DNA of 64,000 bases, from the NCBI GenBank assembly GCA_963669155.1, contig OZ022596.1:6143582-6207581 (forward strand), read 5' to 3'. This stretch comes from Arbacia lixula. Taxonomy: Eukaryota > Echinodermata > Echinoidea > Arbacioida > Arbaciidae. This document shows positions 22,601 through 37,600 of this stretch, piece after piece (position 1 is the first letter of the stretch; each line of letters begins with the position of its first letter). The translations under genes were made by a program, and so were the position numbers. Below the pieces are notes generated by a model. It saw nothing but the letters and a program-made list of their open reading frames with translations, had not been told where the DNA came from and ran no database searches.

Positions 22601-25600
22601 GGGTAGAGGTACGCCCCTAGTAGGAGGAAAGAGGGTAGAGGTACGCCCTAGTAGGAGGGGAGAGGGTAGAGGTACGCCCTAGAAGGAAGAGAGGGTTGAG
22701 CGTAGGACGGGAAAGAAATGGAAAATGGAGAAATGAAAAAGCATATTTCATGACACTTAATATAGTCGACTTGGTATGTAACAGTATACAAAATGAAAGA
22801 GTAGAGTGTGGAAGGACTAGAGGGTAGGGCGTAGAAGGACAGGAGGGTAGAGCGCTGAGGGACAGGAGGGTAGAGCGCTGAGGGACAGGAGGGGAGAGGG
22901 TAGAGGTACGTCCCTAGTAGGAGGGGAGAGGGTAGAGGTACGCCCCTAGTAGGAGGGGAGAGGGTAGAGGTACGCCCTAGAAGGAAGAGAGGGTAGAGCG
23001 TAGAAGGATGGGAAAGAAATGGAAAATGGAGAAATGAAAAAGCATATTTCATGACACATAATATAGTCGACTTAGAATGTAAAAGTATACAAAATGAAAG
23101 AGTAGAGAGTGGAAGGACTAGAGGGTAGGGCGTAGAAGGACAGGAGGGTAGAGCGCTGAGGGACAGGAGGGGAGAGGGTAGAGGTACGCCCCTAGTAGGA
23201 GGAAAGAGGGTAGAGGTACGCCCTAGTAGGAGGGGAGAGGGTAGAGGTACGCCCTAGAAGGAAGAGAGGGTTGAGCGTAGGACGGGAAAGAAATGGAAAA
23301 TGGAGAAATGAAAAAGCATATTTCATGACACTTAATATAGTCGACTTGGTATGTAACAGTATACAAAATGAAAGAGTAGAGTGTGGAAGGACTAGAGGGT
23401 AGGGCGTAGAAGGACAGGAGGGTAGAGCGCTGAGGGACAGGAGGGTAGAGCGCTGAGGGACAGGAGGGGAGAGGGTAGAGGTACGCCCCTAGTAGGAGGG
23501 GAGAGGGTAGAGGTACGCCCTAGAAGGAAGAGAGGGTAGAGCGTAGAAGGATGGGAAAGAAATGGAAAATGGAGAAATGAAAAAGCATATTTCATGACAC
23601 ATAATATAGTCGACTTAGAATGTAACAGTATACAAAATGAAAGAGTAGAGTGTGGAAGGACTAGAGGGTAGGGCGTAGAAGGACAGGAGGGTAGAGCGCT
23701 GAGGGACAGGAGGGTAGAGCGCTGAGGGACAGGAGGGTAGAGCGCTGAGGGACAGGAGGGGAGAGGGTAGAGGTACGTCCCTAGTAGGAGGGGAGAGGGT
23801 AGAGGTACGCCCTAGAAGGAAGAGAGGGTAGAGCGTAGAAGGATGGGAAAGAAATGGAAAATGGAGAAATGAAAAAGCATATTTCATGACACATAATATA
23901 GTCGACTTAGAATGTAAAAGTATACAAAATGAAAGAGTAGAGAGTGGAAGGACTAGAGGGTAGGGCGTAGAAGGACAGGAGGGTAGAGCGCTGAGGGACA
24001 GGAGGGGAGAGGGTAGAGGTAAGCCCCTAGTAGGAGGGGAGAGGGTAGAGGTACGCCCTAGAAGGAAGAGAGGGTAGAGCGTAGAAGGATGGGAAAGAAA
24101 TGGAAAATGGAGAAATGAAAAAGCATATTTCATGACACATAATATAGTCGACTTAGAATGTAACAGTATACAAAATGAAAGAGTAGAGTGTGGAAGGACT
24201 AGAGGGTAGGGCGTAGAAGGACAGGAGGGTAGAGCGCTGAGGGACAGGAGGGTAGAGCGCTGAGGGACAGGAGGGTAGAGCGCTGAGGGACAGGAGGGGA
24301 GAGGGTAGAGGTACGTCCCTAGTAGGAGGGGAGAGGGTAGAGGTACGCCCTAGAAGGAAGAGAGGGTAGAGCATAGAAGGATGGGAAAGAAATGGAAAAT
24401 GGAGAAATGAAAAAGCATATTTCATGACACATAATATAGTCGACTTAGAATGTAAAAGTATACAAAATGAAAGAGTAGAGAGTGGAAGGACTAGAGGGTA
24501 GGGCGTAGAAGGACAGGAGGGTAGAGCGCTGAGGGACAGGAGGGGAGAGGGTAGAGGTACGCCCTAGTAGGAGGGGAGAGGGTAGAGGTACGCCCTAGAA
24601 GGAAGAGAGGGTTGAGCGTAGGACGGGAAAGAAATGGAAAATGGAGAAATGAAAAAGCATATTTCATGACACCTAATATAGTCGACTTGGTATGTAAAAG
24701 TATACAAAATGAAAGAGTAGAGTGTGGAAGGACTAGAGGGTAGGGCATAGAAGGACAGGAGGGTAGAGCGCAGAGGGACAGGAGGGGAGAGGATAGAGGT
24801 ACGCCCCTAGTAGGAGGGGAGAGGGTAGAGGTACGCCCTAGAAGGAAGAGAGGGTAGAGCGTAGAAGGATGGGAAAGAAATGGAAAATGGAGAAATGAAA
24901 AAGCATATTTCATGACACATAATATAGTCGACTTAGAATGTAAAAGTATACAAAATGAAAGAGTAGAGTGTGGAAGGACTAGACGGTAAGGCGTAGAAGG
25001 ACAGGAGGGTAGAGCGCTGAGGGACAGGAGGGGAGAGGGTAGAGGTACGCCCCTAGTAGGAGGGGAGAGGGTATAGGTACGCCCTAGTAGGAGGGGAGAG
25101 GGTAGAGGTACGCCCTAGAAGGAAGAGAGGGTAGAGCGTAGAAGGATGGGAAAGAAATGGAAAATGGAGAAATGAAAAAGCATATTTCATGACACATAAT
25201 ATAGTCGACTTAGAATGTAAAAGTATACAAAATGAAAGAGTAGAGAGTGGAAGGACTAGAGGGTAGGGCGTAGAAGGACAGGAGGGTAGAGCGCTGAGGG
25301 ACAGGAGGGGAGAGGGTAGAGGTACGCCCCTAGTAGGAGGAAAGAGGGTAGAGGTACGCCCTAGTAGGAGGGGAGAGGGTAGAGGTACGCCCTAGAAGGA
25401 AGAGAGGGTTGAGCGTAGGACGGGAAAGAAATGGAAAATGGAGAAATGAAAAAGCATATTTCATGACACTTAATATAGTCGACTTGGTATGTAAAAGTAT
25501 ACAAAATGAAAGAGTAGAGTGTGGAAGGACTAGAGGGTAGGGCATAGAAGGACAGGAGGGTAGAGCGCAGAGGGACAGGAGGGGAGAGGGTAGAGGTACG

Positions 25601-28600
25601 CCCCTAGTAGGAGGGGAGAGGGTAGAGGTACGCCCTAGAAGGAAGAGAGGGTAGAGCGTAGAAGGATGGGAAAGAAATGGAAAATGGAGAAATGAAAAAG
25701 CATATTTCATGACACATAATATAGTCGACTTAGAATGTAAAAGTATACAAAATGAAAGAGTAGAGAGTGGAAGGACTAGAGGGTAGGGCGTAGAAGGACA
25801 GGAGGGTAGAGCGCAGAGGGACAGGAGGGGAGAGGGTAGAGGTACGCCCCTAGTAGGAGGGGAGAGGGTAGAGGTACGCCCTAGTAGGAGGGGAGAGGGT
25901 AGAGGTACGCCCTAGAAGGAAGAGAGGGTAGAGCGTAGAAGGATGGGAAAGAAATGGAAAATGGAGAAATGAAAAAGCATATTTCATGACACATAATATA
26001 GTCGACTTAGAATGTAAAAGTATACAAAATGAAAGAGTAGAGAGTGGAAGGACTAGAGGGTAGGGCGTAGAAGGACAGGAGGGTAGAGCGCTGAGGGACA
26101 GGAGGGGAGAGGGTAGAGGTACGCCCCTAGTAGGAGGAAAGAGGGTAGAGGTACGCCCTAGTAGGAGGGGAGAGGGTAGAGGTACGCCCTAGAAGGAAGA
26201 GAGGGTTGAGCGTAGGACGGGAAAGAAATGGAAAATGGAGAAATGAAAAAGCATATTTCATGACACTTAATATAGTCGACTTGGTATGTAACAGTATACA
26301 AAATGAAAGAGTAGAGTGTGGAAGGACTAGAGGGTAGGGCGTAGAAGGACAGGAGGGTAGAGCGCTGAGGGACAGGAGGGTAGAGCGCTGAGGGACAGGA
26401 GGGGAGAGGGTAGAGGTACGCCCCTAGTAGGAGGGGAGAGGGTAGAGGTACGCCCTAGAAGGAAGAGAGTGTAGAGCGTAGAAGGATGGGAAAGAAATGG
26501 AAAATGGAGAAATGAAAAAGCATATTTCATGACACATAATATAGTCGACTTAGAATGTAACAGTATACAAAATGAAAGAGTAGAGTGTGGAAGGACTAGA
26601 GGGTAGGGCGTAGAAGGACAGGAGGGTAGAGCGCTGAGGGACAGGAGGGTAGAGCGCTGAGGGACAGGAGGGTAGAGCGCTGAGGGACAGGAGGGGAGAG
26701 GGTAGAGGTACGTCCCTAGTAGGAGGGGAGAGGGTAGAGGTACGCCCCTAGTAGGAGGGGAGAGGGTAGAGGTACGCCCTAGAAGGAAGAGAGGGTAGAG
26801 CGTAGAAGGATGGGAAAGAAATGGAAAATGGAGAAATGAAAAAGCATATTTCATGACACATAATATAGTCGACTTAGAATGTAAAAGTATACAAAATGAA
26901 AGAGTAGAGTGTGGAAGGACTAGACGGTAAGGCGTAGAAGGACAGGAGGGTAGAGCGCTGAGGGACAGGAGGGGATAGGGTAGAGGTACGCCCCTAGTAG
27001 GAGGGGAGAGGGTAGAGGTACGCCCTAGTAGGAGGGGAGAGGGTAGAGGTACGCCCTAGAAGGAAGAGAGGGTAGAGCGTAGAAGGATGGGAAAGAAATG
27101 GAAAATGGAGAAATGAAAAAGCATATTTCATGACACATAATATAGTCGACTTAGAATGTAAAAGTATACAAAATGAAAGAGTAGAGAGTGGAAGGACTAG
27201 AGGGTAGGGCGTAGAAGGACAGGAGGGTAGAGCGCTGAGGGACAGGAGGGGAGAGGGTAGAGGTACGCCCCTAGTAGGAGGGGAGAGGGTAGAGGTACGC
27301 CCTAGAAGGAAGAGAGGGTAGAGCGTAGAAGGATGGGAAAGAAATGGAAAATGGAGAAATGAAAAAGCATATTTCATGACACATAATATAGTCGACTTAG
27401 AATGTAACAGTATACAAAATGAAAGAGTAGAGAGTGGAAGGACTAGAGGGTAGGGCGTAGAAGGACAGGAGGGTAGAGCGCTGAGGGACAGGAGGGGAGA
27501 GGGTAGAGGTACGCCCCTAGTAGGAGGAAAGAGGGTAGAGGTACGCCCTAGTAGGAGGGGAGAGGGTAGAGGTACGCCCTAGAAGGAAGAGAGGGTTGAG
27601 CGTAGGACGGGAAAGAAATGGAAAATGGAGAAATGAAAAAGCATATTTCATGACACTTAATATAGTCGACTTGGTATGTAACAGTATACAAAATGAAAGA
27701 GTAGAGTGTGGAAGGACTAGAGGGTAGGGCGTAGAAGGACAGGAGGGTAGAGCGCTGAGGGACAGGAGGGTAGAGCGCTGAGGGACAGGAGGGGAGAGGG
27801 TAGAGGTACGCCCCTAGTAGGAGGGGAGAGGGTAGAGGTACGCCCTAGAAGGAAGAGAGGGTAGAGCGTAGAAGGATGGGAAAGAAATGGAAAATGGAGA
27901 AATGAAAAAGCATATTTCATGACACATAATATAGTCGACTTAGAATGTAACAGTATACAAAATGAAAGAGTAGAGTGTGGAAGGACTAGAGGGTAGGGCG
28001 TAGAAGGACAGGAGGGTAGAGCGCTGAGGGACAGGAGGGTAGAGCGCTGAGGGACAGGAGGGTAGAGCGCTGAGGGACAGGAGGGGAGAGGGTAGAGGTA
28101 CGTCCCTAGTAGGAGGGGAGAGGGTAGAGGTACGCCCTAGAAGGAAGAGAGGGTAGAGCGTAGAAGGATGGGAAAGAAATGGAAAATGGAGAAATGAAAA
28201 AGCATATTTCATGACACATAATATAGTCGACTTAGAATGTAAAAGTATACAAAATGAAAGAGTAGAGAGTGGAAGGACTAGAGGGTAGGGCGTAGAAGGA
28301 CAGGAGGGTAGAGCGCTGAGGGACAGGAGGGGAGAGGGTAGAGGTAAGCCCCTAGTAGGAGGGGAGAGGGTAGAGGTACGCCCTAGAAGGAAGAGAGGGT
28401 AGAGCGTAGAAGGATGGGAAAGAAATGGAAAATGGAGAAATGAAAAAGCATATTTCATGACACATAATATAGTCGACTTAGAATGTAACAGTATACAAAA
28501 TGAAAGAGTAGAGTGTGGAAGGACTAGAGGGTAGGGCGTAGAAGGACAGGAGGGTAGAGCGCTGAGGGACAGGAGGGTAGAGCGCTGAGGGACAGGAGGG

Positions 28601-31600
28601 TAGAGCGCTGAGGGACAGGAGGGGAGAGGGTAGAGGTACGTCCCTAGTAGGAGGGGAGAGGGTAGAGGTACGCCCTAGAAGGAAGAGAGGGTAGAGCATA
28701 GAAGGATGGGAAAGAAATGGAAAATGGAGAAATGAAAAAGCATATTTCATGACACATAATATAGTCGACTTAGAATGTAAAAGTATACAAAATGAAAGAG
28801 TAGAGAGTGGAAGGACTAGAGGGTAGGGCGTAGAAGGACAGGAGGGTAGAGCGCTGAGGGACAGGAGGGGAGAGGGTAGAGGTACGCCCTAGTAGGAGGG
28901 GAGAGGGTAGAGGTACGCCCTAGAAGGAAGAGAGGGTTGAGCGTAGGACGGGAAAGAAATGGAAAATGGAGAAATGAAAAAGCATATTTCATGACACCTA
29001 ATATAGTCGACTTGGTATGTAAAAGTATACAAAATGAAAGAGTAGAGTGTGGAAGGACTAGAGGGTAGGGCATAGAAGGACAGGAGGGTAGAGCGCAGAG
29101 GGACAGGAGGGGAGAGGGTAGAGGTACGCCCCTAGTAGGAGGGGAGAGGGTAGAGGTACGCCCTAGAAGGAAGAGAGGGTAGAGCGTAGAAGGATGGGAA
29201 AGAAATGGAAAATGGAGAAATGAAAAAGCATATTTCATGACACATAATATAGTCGACTTAGAATGTAAAAGTATACAAAATGAAAGAGTAGAGTGTGGAA
29301 GGACTAGACGGTAAGGCGTAGAAGGACAGGAGGGTAGAGCGCTGAGGGACAGGAGGGGAGAGGGTAGAGGTACGCCCCTAGTAGGAGGGGAGAGGGTATA
29401 GGTACGCCCTAGTAGGAGGGGAGAGGGTAGAGGTACGCCCTAGAAGGAAGAGAGGGTAGAGCGTAGAAGGATGGGAAAGAAATGGAAAATGGAGAAATGA
29501 AAAAGCATATTTCATGACACATAATATAGTCGACTTAGAATGTAAAAGTATACAAAATGAAAGAGTAGAGAGTGGAAGGACTAGAGGGTAGGGCGTAGAA
29601 GGACAGGAGGGTAGAGCGCTGAGGGACAGGAGGGGAGAGGGTAGAGGTACGCCCCTAGTAGGAGGAAAGAGGGTAGAGGTACGCCCTAGTAGGAGGGGAG
29701 AGGGTAGAGGTACGCCCTAGAAGGAAGAGAGGGTTGAGCGTAGGACGGGAAAGAAATGGAAAATGGAGAAATGAAAAAGCATATTTCATGACACTTAATA
29801 TAGTCGACTTGGTATGTAAAAGTATAGAAAATGAAAGAGTAGAGTGTGGAAGGACTAGAGGGTAGGGCATAGAAGGACAGGAGGGTAGAGCGCAGAGGGA
29901 CAGGAGGGGAGAGGGTAGAGGTACGCCCCTAGTAGGAGGGGAGAGGGTAGAGGTACGCCCTAGAAGGAAGAGAGGGTAGAGCGTAGAAGGATGGGAAAGA
30001 AATGGAAAATGGAGAAATGAAAAAGCATATTTCATGACACATAATATAGTCGACTTAGAATGTAAAAGTATACAAAATGAAAGAGTAGAGAGTGGAAGGA
30101 CTAGAGGGTAGGGCGTAGAAGGACAGGAGGGTAGAGCGCAGAGGGACAGGAGGGGAGAGGGTAGAGGTACGCCCCTAGTAGGAGGGGAGAGGGTAGAGGT
30201 ACGCCCTAGTAGGAGGGGAGAGGGTAGAGGTACGCCCTAGAAGGAAGAGAGGGTAGAGCGTAGAAGGATGGGAAAGAAATGGAAAATGGAGAAATGAAAA
30301 AGCATATTTCATGACACATAATATAGTCGACTTAGAATGTAAAAGTATACAAAATGAAAGAGTAGAGAGTGGAAGGACTAGAGGGTAGGGCGTAGAAGGA
30401 CAGGAGGGTAGAGCGCTGAGGGACAGGAGGGGAGAGGGTAGAGGTACGCCCCTAGTAGGAGGAAAGAGGGTAGAGGTACGCCCTAGTAGGAGGGGAGAGG
30501 GTAGAGGTACGCCCTAGAAGGAAGAGAGGGTTGAGCGTAGGACGGGAAAGAAATGGAAAATGGAGAAATGAAAAAGCATATTTCATGACACTTAATATAG
30601 TCGACTTGGTATGTAACAGTATACAAAATGAAAGAGTAGAGTGTGGAAGGACTAGAGGGTAGGGCGTAGAAGGACAGGAGGGTAGAGCGCTGAGGGACAG
30701 GAGGGTAGAGCGCTGAGGGACAGGAGGGGAGAGGGTAGAGGTACGCCCCTAGTAGGAGGGGAGAGGGTAGAGGTACGCCCTAGAAGGAAGAGAGTGTAGA
30801 GCGTAGAAGGATGGGAAAGAAATGGAAAATGGAGAAATGAAAAAGCATATTTCATGACACATAATATAGTCGACTTAGAATGTAACAGTATACAAAATGA
30901 AAGAGTAGAGTGTGGAAGGACTAGAGGGTAGGGCGTAGAAGGACAGGAGGGTAGAGCGCTGAGGGACAGGAGGGTAGAGCGCTGAGGGACAGGAGGGTAG
31001 AGCGCTGAGGGACAGGAGGGGAGAGGGTAGAGGTACGTCCCTAGTAGGAGGGGAGAGGGTAGAGGTACGCCCCTAGTAGGAGGGGAGAGGGTAGAGGTAC
31101 GCCCTAGAAGGAAGAGAGGGTAGAGCGTAGAAGGATGGGAAAGAAATGGAAAATGGAGAAATGAAAAAGCATATTTCATGACACATAATATAGTCGACTT
31201 AGAATGTAAAAGTATACAAAATGAAAGAGTAGAGTGTGGAAGGACTAGACGGTAAGGCGTAGAAGGACAGGAGGGTAGAGCGCTGAGGGACAGGAGGGGA
31301 TAGGGTAGAGGTACGCCCCTAGTAGGAGGGGAGAGGGTAGAGGTACGCCCTAGTAGGAGGGGAGAGGGTAGAGGTACGCCCTAGAAGGAAGAGAGGGTAG
31401 AGCGTAGAAGGATGGGAAAGAAATGGAAAATGGAGAAATGAAAAAGCATATTTCATGACACATAATATAGTCGACTTAGAATGTAAAAGTATACAAAATG
31501 AAAGAGTAGAGAGTGGAAGGACTAGAGGGTAGGGCGTAGAAGGACAGGAGGGTAGAGCGCTGAGGGACAGGAGGGGAGAGGGTAGAGGTACGCCCCTAGT

Positions 31601-34600
31601 AGGAGGGGAGAGGGTAGAGGTACGCCCTAGAAGGAAGAGAGGGTAGAGCGTAGAAGGATGGGAAAGAAATGGAAAATGGAGAAATGAAAAAGCATATTTC
31701 ATGACACATAATATAGTCGACTTAGAATGTAACAGTATACAAAATGAAAGAGTAGAGTGTGGAAGGACTAGAGGGTAGGGCGTAGAAGGACAGGAGGGTA
31801 GAGCGCTGAGGGACAGGAGGGTAGAGCGCTGAGGGACAGGAGGGTAGAGCGCTGAGGGACAGGAGGGGAGAGGGTAGAGGTACGTCCCTAGTAGGAGGGG
31901 AGAGGGTAGAGGTACGCCCTAGAAGGAAGAGAGGGTAGAGCGTAGAAGGATGGGAAAGAAATGGAAAATGGAGAAATGAAAAAGCATATTTCATGACACA
32001 TAATATAGTCGACTTAGAATGTAAAAGTATACAAAATGAAAGAGTAGAGAGTGGAAGGACTAGAGGGTAGGGCGTAGAAGGACAGGAGGGTAGAGCGCTG
32101 AGGGACAGGAGGGGAGAGGGTAGAGGTAAGCCCCTAGTAGGAGGGGAGAGGGTAGAGGTACGCCCTAGAAGGAAGAGAGGGTAGAGCGTAGAAGGATGGG
32201 AAAGAAATGGAAAATGGAGAAATGAAAAAGCATATTTCATGACACATAATATAGTCGACTTAGAATGTAACAGTATACAAAATGAAAGAGTAGAGTGTGG
32301 AAGGACTAGAGGGTAGGGCGTAGAAGGACAGGAGGGTAGAGCGCTGAGGGACAGGAGGGTAGAGCGCTGAGGGACAGGAGGGTAGAGCGCTGAGGGACAG
32401 GAGGGGAGAGGGTAGAGGTACGTCCCTAGTAGGAGGGGAGAGGGTAGAGGTACGCCCTAGAAGGAAGAGAGGGTAGAGCATAGAAGGATGGGAAAGAAAT
32501 GGAAAATGGAGAAATGAAAAAGCATATTTCATGACACATAATATAGTCGACTTAGAATGTAAAAGTATACAAAATGAAAGAGTAGAGAGTGGAAGGACTA
32601 GAGGGTAGGGCGTAGAAGGACAGGAGGGTAGAGCGCTGAGGGACAGGAGGGGAGAGGGTAGAGGTACGCCCTAGTAGGAGGGGAGAGGGTAGAGGTACGC
32701 CCTAGAAGGAAGAGAGGGTTGAGCGTAGGACGGGAAAGAAATGGAAAATGGAGAAATGAAAAAGCATATTTCATGACACCTAATATAGTCGACTTGGTAT
32801 GTAAAAGTATACAAAATGAAAGAGTAGAGTGTGGAAGGACTAGAGGGTAGGGCATAGAAGGACAGGAGGGTAGAGCGCAGAGGGACAGGAGGGGAGAGGG
32901 TAGAGGTAAGCCCCTAGTAGGAGGGGAGAGGGTAGAGGTACGCCCTAGAAGGAAGAGAGGGTAGAGCGTAGAAGGATGGGAAAGAAATGGAAAATGGAGA
33001 AATGAAAAAGCATATTTCATGACACATAATATAGTCGACTTAGAATGTAAAAGTATACAAAATGAAAGAGTAGAGTGTGGAAGGACTAGACGGTAAGGCG
33101 TAGAAGGACAGGAGGGTAGAGCGCTGAGGGACAGGAGGGGAGAGGGTAGAGGTACGCCCCTAGTAGGAGGGGAGAGGGTATAGGTACGCCCTAGTAGGAG
33201 GGGAGAGGGTAGAGGTACGCCCTAGAAGGAAGAGAGGGTAGAGCGTAGAAGGATGGGAAAGAAATGGAAAATGGAGAAATGAAAAAGCATATTTCATGAC
33301 ACATAATATAGTCGACTTAGAATGTAAAAGTATACAAAATGAAAGAGTAGAGAGTGGAAGGACTAGAGGGTAGGGCGTAGAAGGACAGGAGGGTAGAGCG
33401 CTGAGGGACAGGAGGGGAGAGGGTAGAGGTACGCCCCTAGTAGGAGGAAAGAGGGTAGAGGTACGCCCTAGTAGGAGGGGAGAGGGTAGAGGTACGCCCT
33501 AGAAGGAAGAGAGGGTTGAGCGTAGGACGGGAAAGAAATGGAAAATGGAGAAATGAAAAAGCATATTTCATGACACTTAATATAGTCGACTTGGTATGTA
33601 AAAGTATACAAAATGAAAGAGTAGAGTGTGGAAGGACTAGAGGGTAGGGCATAGAAGGACAGGAGGGTAGAGCGCAGAGGGACAGGAGGGGAGAGGGTAG
33701 AGGTACGCCCCTAGTAGGAGGGGAGAGGGTAGAGGTACGCCCTAGAAGGAAGAGAGGGTAGAGCGTAGAAGGATGGGAAAGAAATGGAAAATGGAGAAAT
33801 GAAAAAGCATATTTCATGACACATAATATAGTCGACTTAGAATGTAAAAGTATACAAAATGAAAGAGTAGAGAGTGGAAGGACTAGAGGGTAGGGCGTAG
33901 AAGGACAGGAGGGTAGAGCGCAGAGGGACAGGAGGGGAGAGGGTAGAGGTACGCCCCTAGTAGGAGGGGAGAGGGTAGAGGTACGCCCTAGTAGGAGGGG
34001 AGAGGGTAGAGGTACGCCCTAGAAGGAAGAGAGGGTAGAGCGTAGAAGGATGGGAAAGAAATGGAAAATGGAGAAATGAAAAAGCATATTTCATGACACA
34101 TAATATAGTCGACTTAGAATGTAAAAGTATACAAAATGAAAGAGTAGAGAGTGGAAGGACTAGAGGGTAGGGCGTAGAAGGACAGGAGGGTAGAGCGCTG
34201 AGGGACAGGAGGGGAGAGGGTAGAGGTACGCCCCTAGTAGGAGGAAAGAGGGTAGAGGTACGCCCTAGTAGGAGGGGAGAGGGTAGAGGTACGCCCTAGA
34301 AGGAAGAGAGGGTTGAGCGTAGGACGGGAAAGAAATGGAAAATGGAGAAATGAAAAAGCATATTTCATGACACTTAATATAGTCGACTTGGTATGTAACA
34401 GTATACAAAATGAAAGAGTAGAGTGTGGAAGGACTAGAGGGTAGGGCGTAGAAGGACAGGAGGGTAGAGCGCTGAGGGACAGGAGGGTAGAGCGCTGAGG
34501 GACAGGAGGGGAGAGGGTAGAGGTACGCCCCTAGTAGGAGGGGAGAGGGTAGAGGTACGCCCTAGAAGGAAGAGAGTGTAGAGCGTAGAAGGATGGGAAA

Positions 34601-37600
34601 GAAATGGAAAATGGAGAAATGAAAAAGCATATTTCATGACACATAATATAGTCGACTTAGAATGTAACAGTATACAAAATGAAAGAGTAGAGTGTGGAAG
34701 GACTAGAGGGTAGGGCGTAGAAGGACAGGAGGGTAGAGCGCTGAGGGACAGGAGGGTAGAGCGCTGAGGGACAGGAGGGTAGAGCGCTGAGGGACAGGAG
34801 GGGAGAGGGTAGAGGTACGTCCCTAGTAGGAGGGGAGAGGGTAGAGGTACGCCCCTAGTAGGAGGGGAGAGGGTAGAGGTACGCCCTAGAAGGAAGAGAG
34901 GGTAGAGCGTAGAAGGATGGGAAAGAAATGGAAAATGGAGAAATGAAAAAGCATATTTCATGACACATAATATAGTCGACTTAGAATGTAAAAGTATACA
35001 AAATGAAAGAGTAGAGTGTGGAAGGACTAGACGGTAAGGCGTAGAAGGACAGGAGGGTAGAGCGCTGAGGGACAGGAGGGGATAGGGTAGAGGTACGCCC
35101 CTAGTAGGAGGGGAGAGGGTAGAGGTACGCCCTAGTAGGAGGGGAGAGGGTAGAGGTACGCCCTAGAAGGAAGAGAGGGTAGAGCGTAGAAGGATGGGAA
35201 AGAAATGGAAAATGGAGAAATGAAAAAGCATATTTCATGACACATAATATAGTCGACTTAGAATGTAAAAGTATACAAAATGAAAGAGTAGAGAGTGGAA
35301 GGACTAGAGGGTAGGGCGTAGAAGGACAGGAGGGTAGAGCGCAGAGGGACAGGAGGGGAGAGGGTAGAGGTACGCCCCTAGTAGGAGGGGAGAGGGTAGA
35401 GGTACGCCCTAGTAGGAGGGGAGAGGGTAGAGGTACGCCCTAGAAGGAAGAGAGGGTAGAGCGTAGAAGGATGGGAAAGAAATGGAAAATGGAGAAATGA
35501 AAAAGCATATTTCATGACACATAATATAGTCGACTTAGAATGTAAAAGTATACAAAATGAAAGAGTAGAGAGTGGAAGGACTAGAGGGTAGGGCGTAGAA
35601 GGACAGGAGGGTAGAGCGCTGAGGGACAGGAGGGGAGAGGGTAGAGGTACGCCCCTAGTAGGAGGAAAGAGGGTAGAGGTACGCCCTAGTAGGAGGGGAG
35701 AGGGTAGAGGTACGCCCTAGAAGGAAGAGAGGGTTGAGCGTAGGACGGGAAAGAAATGGAAAATGGAGAAATGAAAAAGCATATTTCATGACACTTAATA
35801 TAGTCGACTTGGTATGTAACAGTATACAAAATGAAAGAGTAGAGTGTGGAAGGACTAGAGGGTAGGGCGTAGAAGGACAGGAGGGTAGAGCGCTGAGGGA
35901 CAGGAGGGTAGAGCGCTGAGGGACAGGAGGGGAGAGGGTAGAGGTACGCCCCTAGTAGGAGGGGAGAGGGTAGAGGTACGCCCTAGAAGGAAGAGAGTGT
36001 AGAGCGTAGAAGGATGGGAAAGAAATGGAAAATGGAGAAATGAAAAAGCATATTTCATGACACATAATATAGTCGACTTAGAATGTAACAGTATACAAAA
36101 TGAAAGAGTAGAGTGTGGAAGGACTAGAGGGTAGGGCGTAGAAGGACAGGAGGGTAGAGCGCTGAGGGACAGGAGGGTAGAGCGCTGAGGGACAGGAGGG
36201 TAGAGCGCTGAGGGACAGGAGGGGAGAGGGTAGAGGTACGTCCCTAGTAGGAGGGGAGAGGGTAGAGGTACGCCCCTAGTAGGAGGGGAGAGGGTAGAGG
36301 TATGCCCTAGAAGGAAGAGAGGGTAGAGCGTAGAAGGATGGGAAAGAAATGGAAAATGGAGAAATGAAAAAGCATATTTCATGACACATAATATAGTCGA
36401 CTTAGAATGTAAAAGTATACAAAATGAAAGAGTAGAGTGTGGAAGGACTAGACGGTAAGGCGTAGAAGGACAGGAGGGTAGAGCGCTGAGGGACAGGAGG
36501 GGATAGGGTAGAGGTACGCCCCTAGTAGGAGGGGAGAGGGTAGAGGTACGCCCTAGTAGGAGGGGAGAGGGTAGAGGTACGCCCTAGAAGGAAGAGAGGG
36601 TAGAGCGTAGAAGGATGGGAAAGAAATGGAAAATGGAGAAATGAAAAAGCATATTTCATGACACATAATATAGTCGACTTAGAATGTAAAAGTATACAAA
36701 ATGAAAGAGTAGAGAGTGGAAGGACTAGAGGGTAGGGCGTAGAAGGACAGGAGGGTAGAGCGCTGAGGGACAGGAGGGGAGAGGGTAGAGGTACGCCCCT
36801 AGTAGGAGGGGAGAGGGTAGAGGTACGCCCTAGAAGGAAGAGAGGGTAGAGCGTAGAAGGATGGGAAAGAAATGGAAAATGGAGAAATGAAAAAGCATAT
36901 TTCATGACACATAATATAGTCGTTATAGAATGTAACAGTATACAAAATGAAAGAGTAGAGTGTGGAAGGACTAGAGGGTAGGGCGTAGAAGGACAGGAGG
37001 GTAGAGCGCTGAGGGACAGGAGGGTAGAGCGCTGAGGGACAGGAGGGTAGAGCGCTGAGGGACAGGAGGGGAGAGGGTAGAGGTACGTCCCTAGTAGGAG
37101 GGGAGAGGGTAGAGGTACGCCCTAGAAGGAAGAGAGGGTAGAGCGTAGAAGGATGGGAAAGAAATGGAAAATGGAGAAATGAAAAAGCATATTTCATGAC
37201 ACATAATATAGTCGACTTAGAATGTAAAAGTATACAAAATGAAAGAGTAGAGAGTGGAAGGACTAGAGGGTAGGGCGTAGAAGGACAGGAGGGTAGAGCG
37301 CTGAGGGACAGGAGGGGAGAGGGTAGAGGTAAGCCCCTAGTAGGAGGGGAGAGGGTAGAGGTACGCCCTAGAAGGAAGAGAGGGTAGAGCGTAGAAGGAT
37401 GGGAAAGAAATGGAAAATGGAGAAATGAAAAAGCATATTTCATGACACATAATATAGTCGACTTAGAATGTAACAGGATACAAAATGAAAGAGTAGAGTG
37501 TGGAAGGACTAGAGGGTAGGGCGTAGAAGGACAGGAGGGTAGAGCGCTGAGGGACAGGAGGGTAGAGCGCTGAGGGACAGGAGGGTAGAGCGCTGAGGGA

